This document shows positions 1 to 6,911 of a stretch of DNA of 49,644 nt, piece after piece. A program made the position numbers and the translations under genes. The notes under the pieces were generated by a model. The model did not search any database. It saw nothing but the letters and a program-made list of their open reading frames with translations, and was not told where the DNA came from. The DNA is taken from the NCBI GenBank assembly GCA_017962615.1, contig JAGCUZ010000015.1, positions 1 through 49,644 of the forward strand, written 5' to 3'. Source of the stretch: Bacteroidales bacterium. Lineage in GTDB: Bacteria > Bacteroidota > Bacteroidia > Bacteroidales > P3. The stretch's first letter is position 1, and the number at the start of each line of letters is the position of its first letter.

Positions 1-110
1 AACCCCCCGATTTTGGTATATAGAACGTAAATCGTAAGTATATAGTTGATAAGGAGTTGGTTGGACCAACTCCTTGTGTACTCTTTACCTTCTCTATATG
101 TACCCTTTAT
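1..110 (+). repeat. 110-bp dispersed repeat, copy A
   Basis: This segment is nearly identical to 19572-19680: five substitutions and one single-base gap over about 110 bp. It contains a hairpin-forming inverted repeat, AAGGAGTTGGT / ACCAACTCCTT, at 51-75 with a three-base loop. The left end may extend beyond the window. Both copies run directly into G-rich sequence on the same strand. An open frame crosses it (YSLPSLYVP in both copies), but I see no support for translation. It may be a small mobile element or an RNA gene; the family is not recognised. Confidence 0.85.
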
Positions 111-123
111 TTGCGTTGTTTTA

Positions 124-244
124 GGGGTGCAAAAGGGAAACAAAAGGGGTGCAAAAGGGAAACAAAAGGGGTGCAAAAGGGACACAAAAGGGGTGAGAGA
201 GGGGTGCAAAAGGGGTGGGAAATGGACTGGATGGGAGTGGAAGG
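124..244 (+). repeat. 11-bp-period G-rich tandem array
   Basis: Eleven-base units such as GGGGTGCAAAA and GGGAAACAAAA alternate from 124 to about 222, then decay to 244. G-runs recur about once per helical turn, all on the plus strand, so the region could form G-quadruplexes. Read as protein it gives only Lys/Gly-rich low complexity. It directly follows repeat copy A. Confidence 0.85.
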
Positions 245-263
245 GATGGGTGTACAGCAGCCT

Positions 264-541
264 TGTCGCGTACCTGTCGGCACGCTTTGATATGGGTATG
301 ACAGATGGCACGGCACTGCGCTGCGCTGATACCGTGTTATGCAAGGTCATGTCCCTGTCGGGACATAGAAGAGACGTGTCGTACAATTATGCCGTGCCGT
401 TGGCGCTCATGATGCCATGCAGTAGTACATCTGCACCAAGCGTCCCGGCAGGGACACTACTTTGCTTAACACCGTACAAGCCGTAAGGCGCAGTGCGGTG
501 TTAGTCGGAATCTATCCATGCGTGCCGATAGGTACGCGACA
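264..541. other. Foldable intergenic element with 22-bp terminal inverted repeats
   Basis: The ends TGTCGCGTACCTGTCGGCAC... (264-285) and 520-541 are inverted repeats matching at 21 of 22 positions and reading TG...CA. Inside are a second stem (307-315 with 390-398), which encloses a hairpin (349-355/360-366), then a hairpin 442-446/451-455 and another 468-474/496-502. No gene is evident. It could be a structured RNA or a MITE-like insertion; no clear target-site duplication is seen. Confidence 0.6.
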
Positions 542-611
542 GACTACAGTACTGTGTATATATCTGTAGCCATCTTCCCAAATTTTGTCTATGGTTTGTG
601 GGGCTCTTTCT

Positions 612-1841
612 TTACTTTACCCGGCGGCAGAGGAATGCGGCGGGGTGATGGTGCAGGGTTGTGGCTATGAGGTACAGCTCGCCGCCTTCGTGCAGGCGGT
701 ATTGCCGAAGGATGCTTTCGGCGCTGGCGGGGTGGTTGCGGCTTATGACGTGCAGGCTGTTGCCTGCGCCGTGCTTCGCAAGGGCCGCTTTTATCGACTT
801 GGTGTCGAGGCGCAGCTCCTCAAGCAGGCGGAATATCCGGCCGGGGAAGTCGCCGACCATCTCGTCGGAGGTGTAGAGGTGGGTGTTGGGCGCCAGCTTG
901 TACACGCCGTACCACTGGCACAGGCTTCGGTAGGCTCCGCCTTTGAGGAGGGCGGCGTGGGGCTCGTAGAGGTACTGGCGGACGTTGCTGTCGGCGTAGG
1001 TGGCCACGGCGGCGGCCTCCTGCTGCGGGCTGAACTGGTTGCGGTGCAGGGTATGCCCGTCCTTGTCGAGGTCTACGCACACTATCAGCGGCTCTTCGGC
1101 TTGGTTGGTGTTTGTGCTGCACAGGAATAACAGCTCCTTGCATTCGCCGCCAACGGCAACGACGTGCACTTGGCTTACGTGTTGCAACTGCCGTGTGGCA
1201 CCGACGATGTCGGCCATTGGCGAGGCTTTGACCATAAGGTATCGGCAGTGGCCGAGGAGGAGCGGCAGGTGGCCGAGGATGTTGGGCGTGCATTGCTCGA
1301 AGGCTACCGTCTTTGCGCCGTGGCTGTCGCGCCGCGCGGGGTCGACGTAGATGATGTCGTAGGGCTGCGGCTGACCGGCAAGCCACTGGATGCCGTCGGC
1401 GCAGTGGCACCGTAGGTTGTCGAGCCCCATGGCATCGAAATTATACTCGGCATAGGTGCATAGGTCGGCGTTCTGCTCAACGTAGTCGACGTTGGCGCCG
1501 CTCAGGGCGAAGTGCATGCTGTCGATGCCCATGCCGCCTGTAAGGTCGGCAATGCGCAGGGGTTGGCCGTCGGTTACAGCCGCGGCCAGTGCGGCTTTAT
1601 ATTGTGCGGCGGCCTGTGAGGAACTTTGCTCGCGGTTGAGGCGCGGCGGATAGAGGAAGCGTCCGTCAGCGCAGAGGGCGGGCCATTTGGTGCGTGCCTG
1701 CCTGTGGCCTTCGAGCTGCTGCGCCACCAGCTGCATGTCGATGCCCGGGTGGCGCTGCCGATGCAAAAGCAACTGCACGGGATCATCGTCGATATGGTCC
1801 CGTGCAAATGCGAGGGTCGTTTCTATGCTTTCGCGGGTCAA
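612..1841 (-). CDS. Class I SAM-dependent methyltransferase, THUMP-like domain family
   Basis: A 409-residue protein with a Rossmann methyltransferase core: the SAM-binding motif ADLTGGMGIDS at about 98-108 and the catalytic-type motif DPARR at about 167-171. The N-terminal helical part and the C-terminal region fit the Bacteroidota THUMP-like methyltransferase family, presumed to act on RNA; the substrate cannot be read from sequence. The only start that fits the family N-terminus (TRESIETTLAFARDHIDDD) is TTG at 1841, since no ATG lies upstream in frame. A 9-bp repeat array begins 7 bp before it, so the original start may have been altered. Last gene of a minus-strand run. Confidence 0.85.
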   Translation of the reverse strand: MTRESIETTLAFARDHIDDDPVQLLLHRQRHPGIDMQLVAQQLEGHRQARTKWPALCADGRFLYPPRLNREQSSSQAAAQYKAALAAAVTDGQPLRIADLTGGMGIDSMHFALSGANVDYVEQNADLCTYAEYNFDAMGLDNLRCHCADGIQWLAGQPQPYDIIYVDPARRDSHGAKTVAFEQCTPNILGHLPLLLGHCRYLMVKASPMADIVGATRQLQHVSQVHVVAVGGECKELLFLCSTNTNQAEEPLIVCVDLDKDGHTLHRNQFSPQQEAAAVATYADSNVRQYLYEPHAALLKGGAYRSLCQWYGVYKLAPNTHLYTSDEMVGDFPGRIFRLLEELRLDTKSIKAALAKHGAGNSLHVISRNHPASAESILRQYRLHEGGELYLIATTLHHHPAAFLCRRVK

Positions 1842-1847
1842 ATGGAA

Positions 1848-1901
1848 ATAGATGCGATAGAAGGGATAGATACGATAGAAGTGATAGATGCTATAGAGGG
1901 G
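1848..1901. repeat. Nonamer array (ATAGANNNG), six units
   Basis: Six consecutive 9-bp units with five fixed bases ATAGA, three variable bases and usually G. The array fills the gap between the methyltransferase start and the nucleotidyltransferase stop. Related arrays are at 4908-4943 and 28727-28760, where they are joined to heptamer units. Confidence 0.85.
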
Positions 1902-1906
1902 ATGGG

Positions 1907-2797
1907 TTAGTATATCCCTTCTTCGTGCAGTTTGCGGAGGCGTTCAACCACCATGGGGCGGTCTTCCTTGTAGGTGACGCCGAACCAGCTGGCGGTGGTG
2001 CGCAGCACGCGCATCTTAGCATAGCCGCTGTTGATGAAGGTGTTGACGGCAAAGGGTATGTAGTATTCCGACTTGAGCTCGTTGCCGTGTTCCTTGAGGA
2101 AGTCGACAAAGAGTTTCTCGCTCTCGACGAAGTAGTCGGGCGTGAAGCCGAAGAGGTTCATCGATACGATGGTGTCGGGCTGTAGCGGGTGCATGGAGCC
2201 GTCGGTGTCTTTGTATTCTATGCCGTTGGCAGTGCGGCCAATGCTGGTGCGCTCGGTCATCCCAATCAGGTAGTTGTCGGCGTCGATAGAGCAGACACCG
2301 CGCGACACGGTGCCGTTCTCGCTGAGGGTGTTCTCGAGGCGGTAGCCCACCATGCAGTAGTTGCCTTTGCCGCCCTCGAGGGTGCGCAGGTGGTCGCCCA
2401 TCACGCGGAAGGCGTCGGCGCCGTAGAAGTCGTCGGCGTTGATGATGGCGAAGGGCTCGTGCACTGCATCCTTGGCCATGAGAATGGCGTGGTTGGTGCC
2501 CCAGGGTTTCTCGCGTCCTTCGGGAACGCTGAAGCCTGCTGGCAGCTTGTCGAGCTCCTGGAATACATATTCCACCTCTATCTTGTTGCCGAAGTGGGCG
2601 GCGTTGATTTTGGCTTTGAACTCCTGCTCAAAGCTGTGGCGGATGACGAACACCACTTTGCCGAAGCCGGCGCGGATGGCGTCGGTGATGCTGTAGTCCA
2701 TGATGATTTCGCCGTTGGGGCCAACGGCATCCATCTGTTTCAATCCTCCGTAGCGGCTGCCCATGCCGGCTGCCAGAACTAATAATGTTGGTTTCAT
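1907..2797 (-). CDS. NTP-transferase family sugar nucleotidyltransferase
   Basis: The N-terminus MKPTLLVLAAGMGSRYGGLKQ carries the nucleotide-binding signature of the NTP_transferase fold (GxGxR...K), followed by a VGPNGEIIMDY segment and an ADDFYG metal-binding type motif. About 296 residues, normal for stand-alone pyrophosphorylases that activate a sugar-1-phosphate or phosphocholine-like substrate. The substrate is unknown. I chose the ATG at 2797 rather than 2842 because the glycine-rich strand normally starts within the first ten residues and the codons upstream are A+T-rich leader. A possible -7 box TAAATTTG (complement of 2844-2851) supports this. It lies downstream of tadA on the same strand. 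Confidence 0.85.
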   Translation of the reverse strand: MKPTLLVLAAGMGSRYGGLKQMDAVGPNGEIIMDYSITDAIRAGFGKVVFVIRHSFEQEFKAKINAAHFGNKIEVEYVFQELDKLPAGFSVPEGREKPWGTNHAILMAKDAVHEPFAIINADDFYGADAFRVMGDHLRTLEGGKGNYCMVGYRLENTLSENGTVSRGVCSIDADNYLIGMTERTSIGRTANGIEYKDTDGSMHPLQPDTIVSMNLFGFTPDYFVESEKLFVDFLKEHGNELKSEYYIPFAVNTFINSGYAKMRVLRTTASWFGVTYKEDRPMVVERLRKLHEEGIY

Positions 2798-2904
2798 ATT
2801 TTGATTTTTAAACGTTAATTTCATTTTAATAAATCTCATCAATCAAATTTAAATAGTTTCTTAATTAATGGTTAATTAATGGAAATTAACGTTAAAACAA
2901 TATG

Positions 2905-3354
2905 TTAGCGTCGTTGTTTGAAGAATTCTTTCATGAGGGTTTCGCATTCGTCTTTGAGGACTCCTGCCGTCAGCTGTGTCTTTGGGTGGAGCATGGCGCG
3001 GCCCAGGGTGCTGAAGGCTCCGCGCTTGGGGTCGTCGGCACCGTACACGATGCGTCCTATCTGCGTCCATCCCGCCGCTCCGGCACACATGCAGCAGGGC
3101 TCCACCGTCACGTAGAGCGTGCACTCGGGCAGGTATTTGGCGCCAAGGTACTCGGCGGCTGCGGTGAAGGAGAGCATCTCGGCGTGGGCCGTCACGTCGT
3201 TGAGCCGTTCGGTGTTGTTGTGGCCGCGTGCTATTATCTGGTCGCCGCATACTATTACCGCGCCGATGGGTATCTCGTCCTCGGCCATGGCCTGGCGGGC
3301 TTCGCGCAGGGCTTGCTGCATGTAGTATTCGTCGGGGTTATCGAAGATTGACAT
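2905..3354 (-). CDS. tadA: tRNA-specific adenosine deaminase TadA
   Basis: 149 residues of the cytidine/deoxycytidylate deaminase fold. The zinc site is complete: HAE at 57-59 (His ligand and catalytic Glu) and PCCMC at 86-90 (two Cys ligands). Length and the C-terminal KDECETLMKEFFKQRR helix are typical of TadA, which converts A34 to inosine in tRNA-Arg(ACG). A guanine deaminase-type relative is less likely. Its start overlaps the 3' end of the upstream secreted-protein gene by 17 bp, so the two are probably cotranscribed. Confidence 0.9.
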   Translation of the reverse strand: MSIFDNPDEYYMQQALREARQAMAEDEIPIGAVIVCGDQIIARGHNNTERLNDVTAHAEMLSFTAAAEYLGAKYLPECTLYVTVEPCCMCAGAAGWTQIGRIVYGADDPKRGAFSTLGRAMLHPKTQLTAGVLKDECETLMKEFFKQRR

Positions 3355-4141
3355 CTGTAAAGCGTTTCAGGTCTTTGCCTATGTATTCAAATTTGCGTTG
3401 TATGCGTGTTATATCGCCGTTCTGCTGGTACACCTCTATCGACGGCATAATGCAGTTGCCTATGGGCTGGTATTCTTCGTAGGCGCGCCAGTCTATCTGG
3501 TCGATGCTGTTGCCTTCGACGGCGTTGCCGTTGCGTGTGTCGAGCTCGTCGATGAAGAAGAGCAGGCCGCTCTGCTTCTCGAAGATATAGTAGCGGTCGT
3601 GGCGCGTCTTGGCCTGTGCGTATACGCGGTACACGCGGTGGCCGTTGTAGTCCCACTCGCCGTCGTAGCGCAGCGTTATGCCGCCCGACTCCCATTCGTA
3701 GAGGGGGCTGTGGAAGTCGTAGGCCGACGCTTCGCGCTCGTAGTCCATCTCCGACAGCTTGTCCCACTGCCGCGTCTCTTTGTTGTAACGCTGGAAGGTG
3801 CCGTAGCCGTCGCGGTAGTAGGCCAGCAGGCGGCGCCCTTTGTACACTATCTCGGTCATATAGTATTCGGGTGCGGCGTGCCAGTGGTGCATGTAGAGGG
3901 TGTCGGCCGGTGTGCTGCGTTTGGTTATCGCGCAGGTTATGTGCAGGGTGCTGTCGCTGCTCAGAGCCTTGTAGTTGAGTATGTCGAGGTAGCGTTCCAC
4001 AACCATCACCGCCGAGTCGGTGTAGCTCTTGCCGTTGTACACGACGGGCTGCTGGGCTTTGAGGGTACAGGTGGCTGCGAGGATGGCAATGGCTGCGGCT
4101 GCCGTGCGCAGTAAGTACGAGGGGCTGTGCATGGTATTCAT
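3338..4141 (-). CDS. Secreted protein of unknown function
   Basis: 267 residues starting MNTMHSPSYLLRTAAAAIAI, a signal peptide ending near TLKAQ. The mature part is rich in aromatic residues and looks all-beta (repeated short strands such as ITLRYDGEWDYNGHRVYRVY), suggestive of a LolA/LppX-like lipoprotein-handling fold, but that is inference from texture only. I place the start at 4141, because any longer frame would be the antiparallel-frame shadow of the DUF4292 gene. It starts 2 bp after the DUF4292 stop and overlaps tadA by 17 bp, so all three are probably one transcript. In other Bacteroidales this position after DUF4292 often holds an M23 peptidase, absent here. Confidence 0.75.
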   Translation of the reverse strand: MNTMHSPSYLLRTAAAAIAILAATCTLKAQQPVVYNGKSYTDSAVMVVERYLDILNYKALSSDSTLHITCAITKRSTPADTLYMHHWHAAPEYYMTEIVYKGRRLLAYYRDGYGTFQRYNKETRQWDKLSEMDYEREASAYDFHSPLYEWESGGITLRYDGEWDYNGHRVYRVYAQAKTRHDRYYIFEKQSGLLFFIDELDTRNGNAVEGNSIDQIDWRAYEEYQPIGNCIMPSIEVYQQNGDITRIQRKFEYIGKDLKRFTDVNLR

Positions 4142-4143
4142 GG

Positions 4144-4857
4144 TTATAGGGGTTTTGTTATGGGGTGCGACAGGCGGGGTATGGAGAAGGGGAGGGAGCA
4201 GGGCTGGTCGAGTGTCACGGTGGTGTACTGCAAGGCGAAGCTGCCGCTCATCACGGCGCAGGAGGCGTTCACGTCGAGCCTGCGGGCGAACATCTGGCTT
4301 GCCAACGGCTCGAAGCGGCTGTAGTTCACGTGTATGTGCTGGCGTGGGGCGGCGGTGCGCAGGTCGGTGCTGGATATGCGCCTGAGGTCGGCAATCTGTT
4401 CGGTGACGGTCTGGCGCGTGGCGTTGGCTGCTGTGATGTCCGAGGGGCTGTCGCCGAGGATGAGGGCCTGCATCGTGGGGTAGTCGATGTCGATGCCCCA
4501 CTGTTGCGCGAGTTGGTCGTAGGTGGTCATCAGGTGGCTGTTGTTCATCTTGATGTAGAACTGCACGGAGTCGGGGGTGAGGAGAATGCGCCCGAGTTCT
4601 ATCAGCTTGTTGGCTGATATCCAGATGGCGCTGTCGCGGTGTATGCGCACTTGTCCGTTGAACTGCATGCCTTGTATTTCGCAGGTGAAAGAGCCTGTGA
4701 AGGTGTTGTATTGCAGCGCCTCGGGTTGGGCTGTAGCGGCGGGGGCGGGCACAGTGTCGAGGTCGACCACATCGCCTATCGGCGCCTGTGGCTGGCGGTG
4801 GCAGCCGCAGGCGAGTGCGGCGGCCAAGAGGGTGGCTATTATAAGGCGGCGGGGCAT
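4144..4857 (-). CDS. DUF4292 family lipoprotein
   Basis: 237 residues with a lipoprotein signal peptide and lipobox LACGC (Cys at about residue 18), so predicted outer-membrane anchored and periplasm facing. The core (GSFTCEIQGMQFNGQVRIHRDSAIWIS... and ALILGDSP) matches the DUF4292 pattern typical of Bacteroidota, whose fold resembles LolA/LolB lipid-binding proteins. The gene follows a TPR lipoprotein gene, the usual Bacteroidales arrangement. The exact role is unknown; envelope biogenesis is the inference from context. A composite repeat lies immediately upstream of the ATG. Confidence 0.8.
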   Translation of the reverse strand: MPRRLIIATLLAAALACGCHRQPQAPIGDVVDLDTVPAPAATAQPEALQYNTFTGSFTCEIQGMQFNGQVRIHRDSAIWISANKLIELGRILLTPDSVQFYIKMNNSHLMTTYDQLAQQWGIDIDYPTMQALILGDSPSDITAANATRQTVTEQIADLRRISSTDLRTAAPRQHIHVNYSRFEPLASQMFARRLDVNASCAVMSGSFALQYTTVTLDQPCSLPFSIPRLSHPITKPL

Positions 4858-4861
4858 TGCT

Positions 4862-4976
4862 ATTAGTTCTAAGTTTTAAGTTCTAAGTGGCTGGCGCGGT
4901 TGAGGGGATAGATATGATAGAGGGGATAGATGCGATAGAGGGTGTGGGCGAACTATTAATTCTTAATTTTTAATTC
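4862..4976 (+). repeat. Composite mosaic repeat copy (heptamers, core, nonamers, AT heptamers)
   Basis: Order on the plus strand: TTCTAAG/TTTTAAG heptamers (4867-4887), core TGGCTGGCGCGG (4888-4899), four ATAGANNNG nonamers (4908-4943) and three TTAATTN heptamers (4956-4976). The last block overlaps the stop codon of the TPR gene at 4970. This is the fullest copy of the family in the window. Confidence 0.9.
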
Positions 4977-6676
4977 CCCATAATGGCATTATAGTGGTTG
5001 AGGATTGTTTTGGAGGGGGTCTCGGAGGGGCGGCTGAGGTCGACGGCTTGCTGTATGTATTTCTTTGCCTCGTCGCGGCGGCCCATCTTGTGCAGTATCC
5101 AGGCGTAGGTGTCGAGGAAGGATATGTTCTTGGGCTCGGCGGCTATGGTCTTGCGCGACAGCTGCTCGGCCTTGTCGAGTTGTTGTCCCTGCTCGGCCAG
5201 CTCGTAGGCGTAGTTGTTCAGCATCCACATGTCGTCGGGGTGCTTCTTCAGGTAGGCTTCGTAGGTGGCGAATGCTTCGTCAAACTGGCCGTTGGAGTAG
5301 AGGCTGTTGGTCAGCAGCATGTAACACTCCGACTCGAGGTAGCCCTTGTTGAAGCCTACCATGGTGCAGCGTCGCAGCAGTTTGATGGCTTCGGCATGGT
5401 CCTTCTTTGCATCGGCATCGAGTGCCAGTGTGTAGTAGGGCAGGGTGTGGGTCGGAAACAGCCGGTTGGCCCTCTTGGAGTATTGCTGCAGCTGGTCGCG
5501 GTAGCTGCTGTCGTTGTTTTGGTACACCAGGTTGCTCATGCTTATAAGCAGCCCTTCCCACAGCAGGTACTGGCTGCTATCGCGCCCTATGGCCGTCAGG
5601 TACTGCGGCACGGCGTCTTTGTAGCGTTGCAGCAGGAACAGCAGGTTGGCGTAGGTGTCGGCGTAGCTCGAGGGGTCTTCGCACTGTGCTATGGCCGTCT
5701 CCATCAGCGCGCTGGCCTTCTGCGACTGGCTGCCCATGAACTCTTCGAGGCTGTAGAAGCTTCGCAGCAGGCTGATTTTCTCGCTGCAAGGCAGCGCAGG
5801 GTTGGCAAAGCCCCGTTGCAGCTCTTGGTAGGCGGCCTCGGGCTGGTGCGTGGTCTTGTAGTAGTTGGCCAGCGATATGTGTATGTATTCGTCGTCGGGG
5901 TCGGCGGCCAGTATCTTGTCGTAATACTGCTTTGCGGCCGTGTAGTTCTTCTGTTTCATGCAGCTCTCGGCAAGCATGGCGTTGTACTTCTTGTCCTGCG
6001 GCATCGCCGCGGCCAGGGCCTCTATCTCTTTCAGTCCTTTGTCGGGTTTACCCAGGGCTTCCCACAGTCGCTGTTTCTGCAGCGATATGGGCTCGGTTAC
6101 CCCCGTGAGCCGCTCCACGCGGTTCAGCGTCTCGATGGCTTTGGGCAGGTTGCGGTCGGATATGTAGGCGTTAGACAGGTCGTAGTAGTAGTCGAGTGTG
6201 GTGGGGTTCTGTGCCACGAGGCTTTCGAGCAGTTGCGTCAGCAGGTGTGTCTGATGGCTCGCCTCGTAGAGGCTGGCCAGGTGCAGCTTGTACCATTTGT
6301 TGTTGGCGTCGAGGGTCACCGCCTGGCGTGCCGTCACTATGGCGCTGTCGATGCGCTGCTCGTCGGCCATGATGCGGCTCAGTTCGTAGTAGGCCGCGGC
6401 GCATGTGGCGTCGTCGCGCAGCACACGGCGGTAGATGGCTGCCGCCTCCTTGTTGTTGCCAAGCTCTTGCTGCATCTTGGCCTCCACTATGGCAACTTCC
6501 TGGTTCAGCCGCTCGGTGGTGGTCTCCACTATAGGCTGGCGGGTGTACTTGCCCTGTGCGGGCGTGGCTGCGCCCTTGCCGCTGCGGCATCCCGCCGCTG
6601 TCATCGCAAGAATCACACAGCCAACCATTGCCGCCGCCTGTATCTTCGTCCTGTATTTTATAATACGCGTAATCAT
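4970..6676 (-). CDS. Tetratricopeptide-repeat lipoprotein
   Basis: 568 residues. The N-terminus has a positively charged stretch, a hydrophobic segment and lipobox TAAGC (Cys at about residue 30). The rest is a series of TPR helices (for example AAAIYRRVLRDDATCAAAYYELSRI, then paired helices of about 34 residues to the end). Such proteins are scaffolds of the Bacteroidota outer envelope; the binding partner is not evident. Followed on the same strand by the DUF4292 lipoprotein gene, 112 bp away. Its stop codon lies within a heptamer unit of a mosaic repeat. Confidence 0.85.
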   Translation of the reverse strand: MITRIIKYRTKIQAAAMVGCVILAMTAAGCRSGKGAATPAQGKYTRQPIVETTTERLNQEVAIVEAKMQQELGNNKEAAAIYRRVLRDDATCAAAYYELSRIMADEQRIDSAIVTARQAVTLDANNKWYKLHLASLYEASHQTHLLTQLLESLVAQNPTTLDYYYDLSNAYISDRNLPKAIETLNRVERLTGVTEPISLQKQRLWEALGKPDKGLKEIEALAAAMPQDKKYNAMLAESCMKQKNYTAAKQYYDKILAADPDDEYIHISLANYYKTTHQPEAAYQELQRGFANPALPCSEKISLLRSFYSLEEFMGSQSQKASALMETAIAQCEDPSSYADTYANLLFLLQRYKDAVPQYLTAIGRDSSQYLLWEGLLISMSNLVYQNNDSSYRDQLQQYSKRANRLFPTHTLPYYTLALDADAKKDHAEAIKLLRRCTMVGFNKGYLESECYMLLTNSLYSNGQFDEAFATYEAYLKKHPDDMWMLNNYAYELAEQGQQLDKAEQLSRKTIAAEPKNISFLDTYAWILHKMGRRDEAKKYIQQAVDLSRPSETPSKTILNHYNAIMGN

Positions 6677-6765
6677 TATTACTTTTTTTGCACCTTAATT
6701 AACAGCAAAATTGCAAATTTGGTATGTCAACAAAAACAAAAAAAATCAAAAAAATTAATTTTTAG

Positions 6766-6796
6766 TTTGCTATACCAATAATTTGTTTTATATTTG
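6766..6796 (+). promoter_or_regulatory. Bacteroidota-type promoter for the T9SS protein gene
   Basis: TTTG at 6766-6769 and TATATTTG at 6789-6796, separated by exactly 19 bp, fit the TTTG-N19-TAnnTTTG consensus for the primary Bacteroidota sigma factor. Transcription would start near 6803, leaving a leader of about 110 nt. Confidence 0.8.
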
Positions 6797-6911
6797 CAGT
6801 TGATAAAGTATAACCCCAAATTCCCTCTATATAGCATCTAATGTGCTTTATATGAGTGAAATATTATGATGTGACATTAAAATTATTTATTAATCAAAAC
6901 CCAATTTACCA

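Noticed and set aside
46..486. 146-codon frame across repeat copy A and the 11-bp array
   Set aside because: Low-complexity Lys/Gly translation of a tandem array; the conserved part is a DNA palindrome and the frame is not kept in copy B.
4994..6781. 595-codon plus-strand frame opposite the TPR gene
   Set aside because: Leu/Val/Gly-rich shadow with no domain; the minus frame encodes a clear lipoprotein with TPRs.
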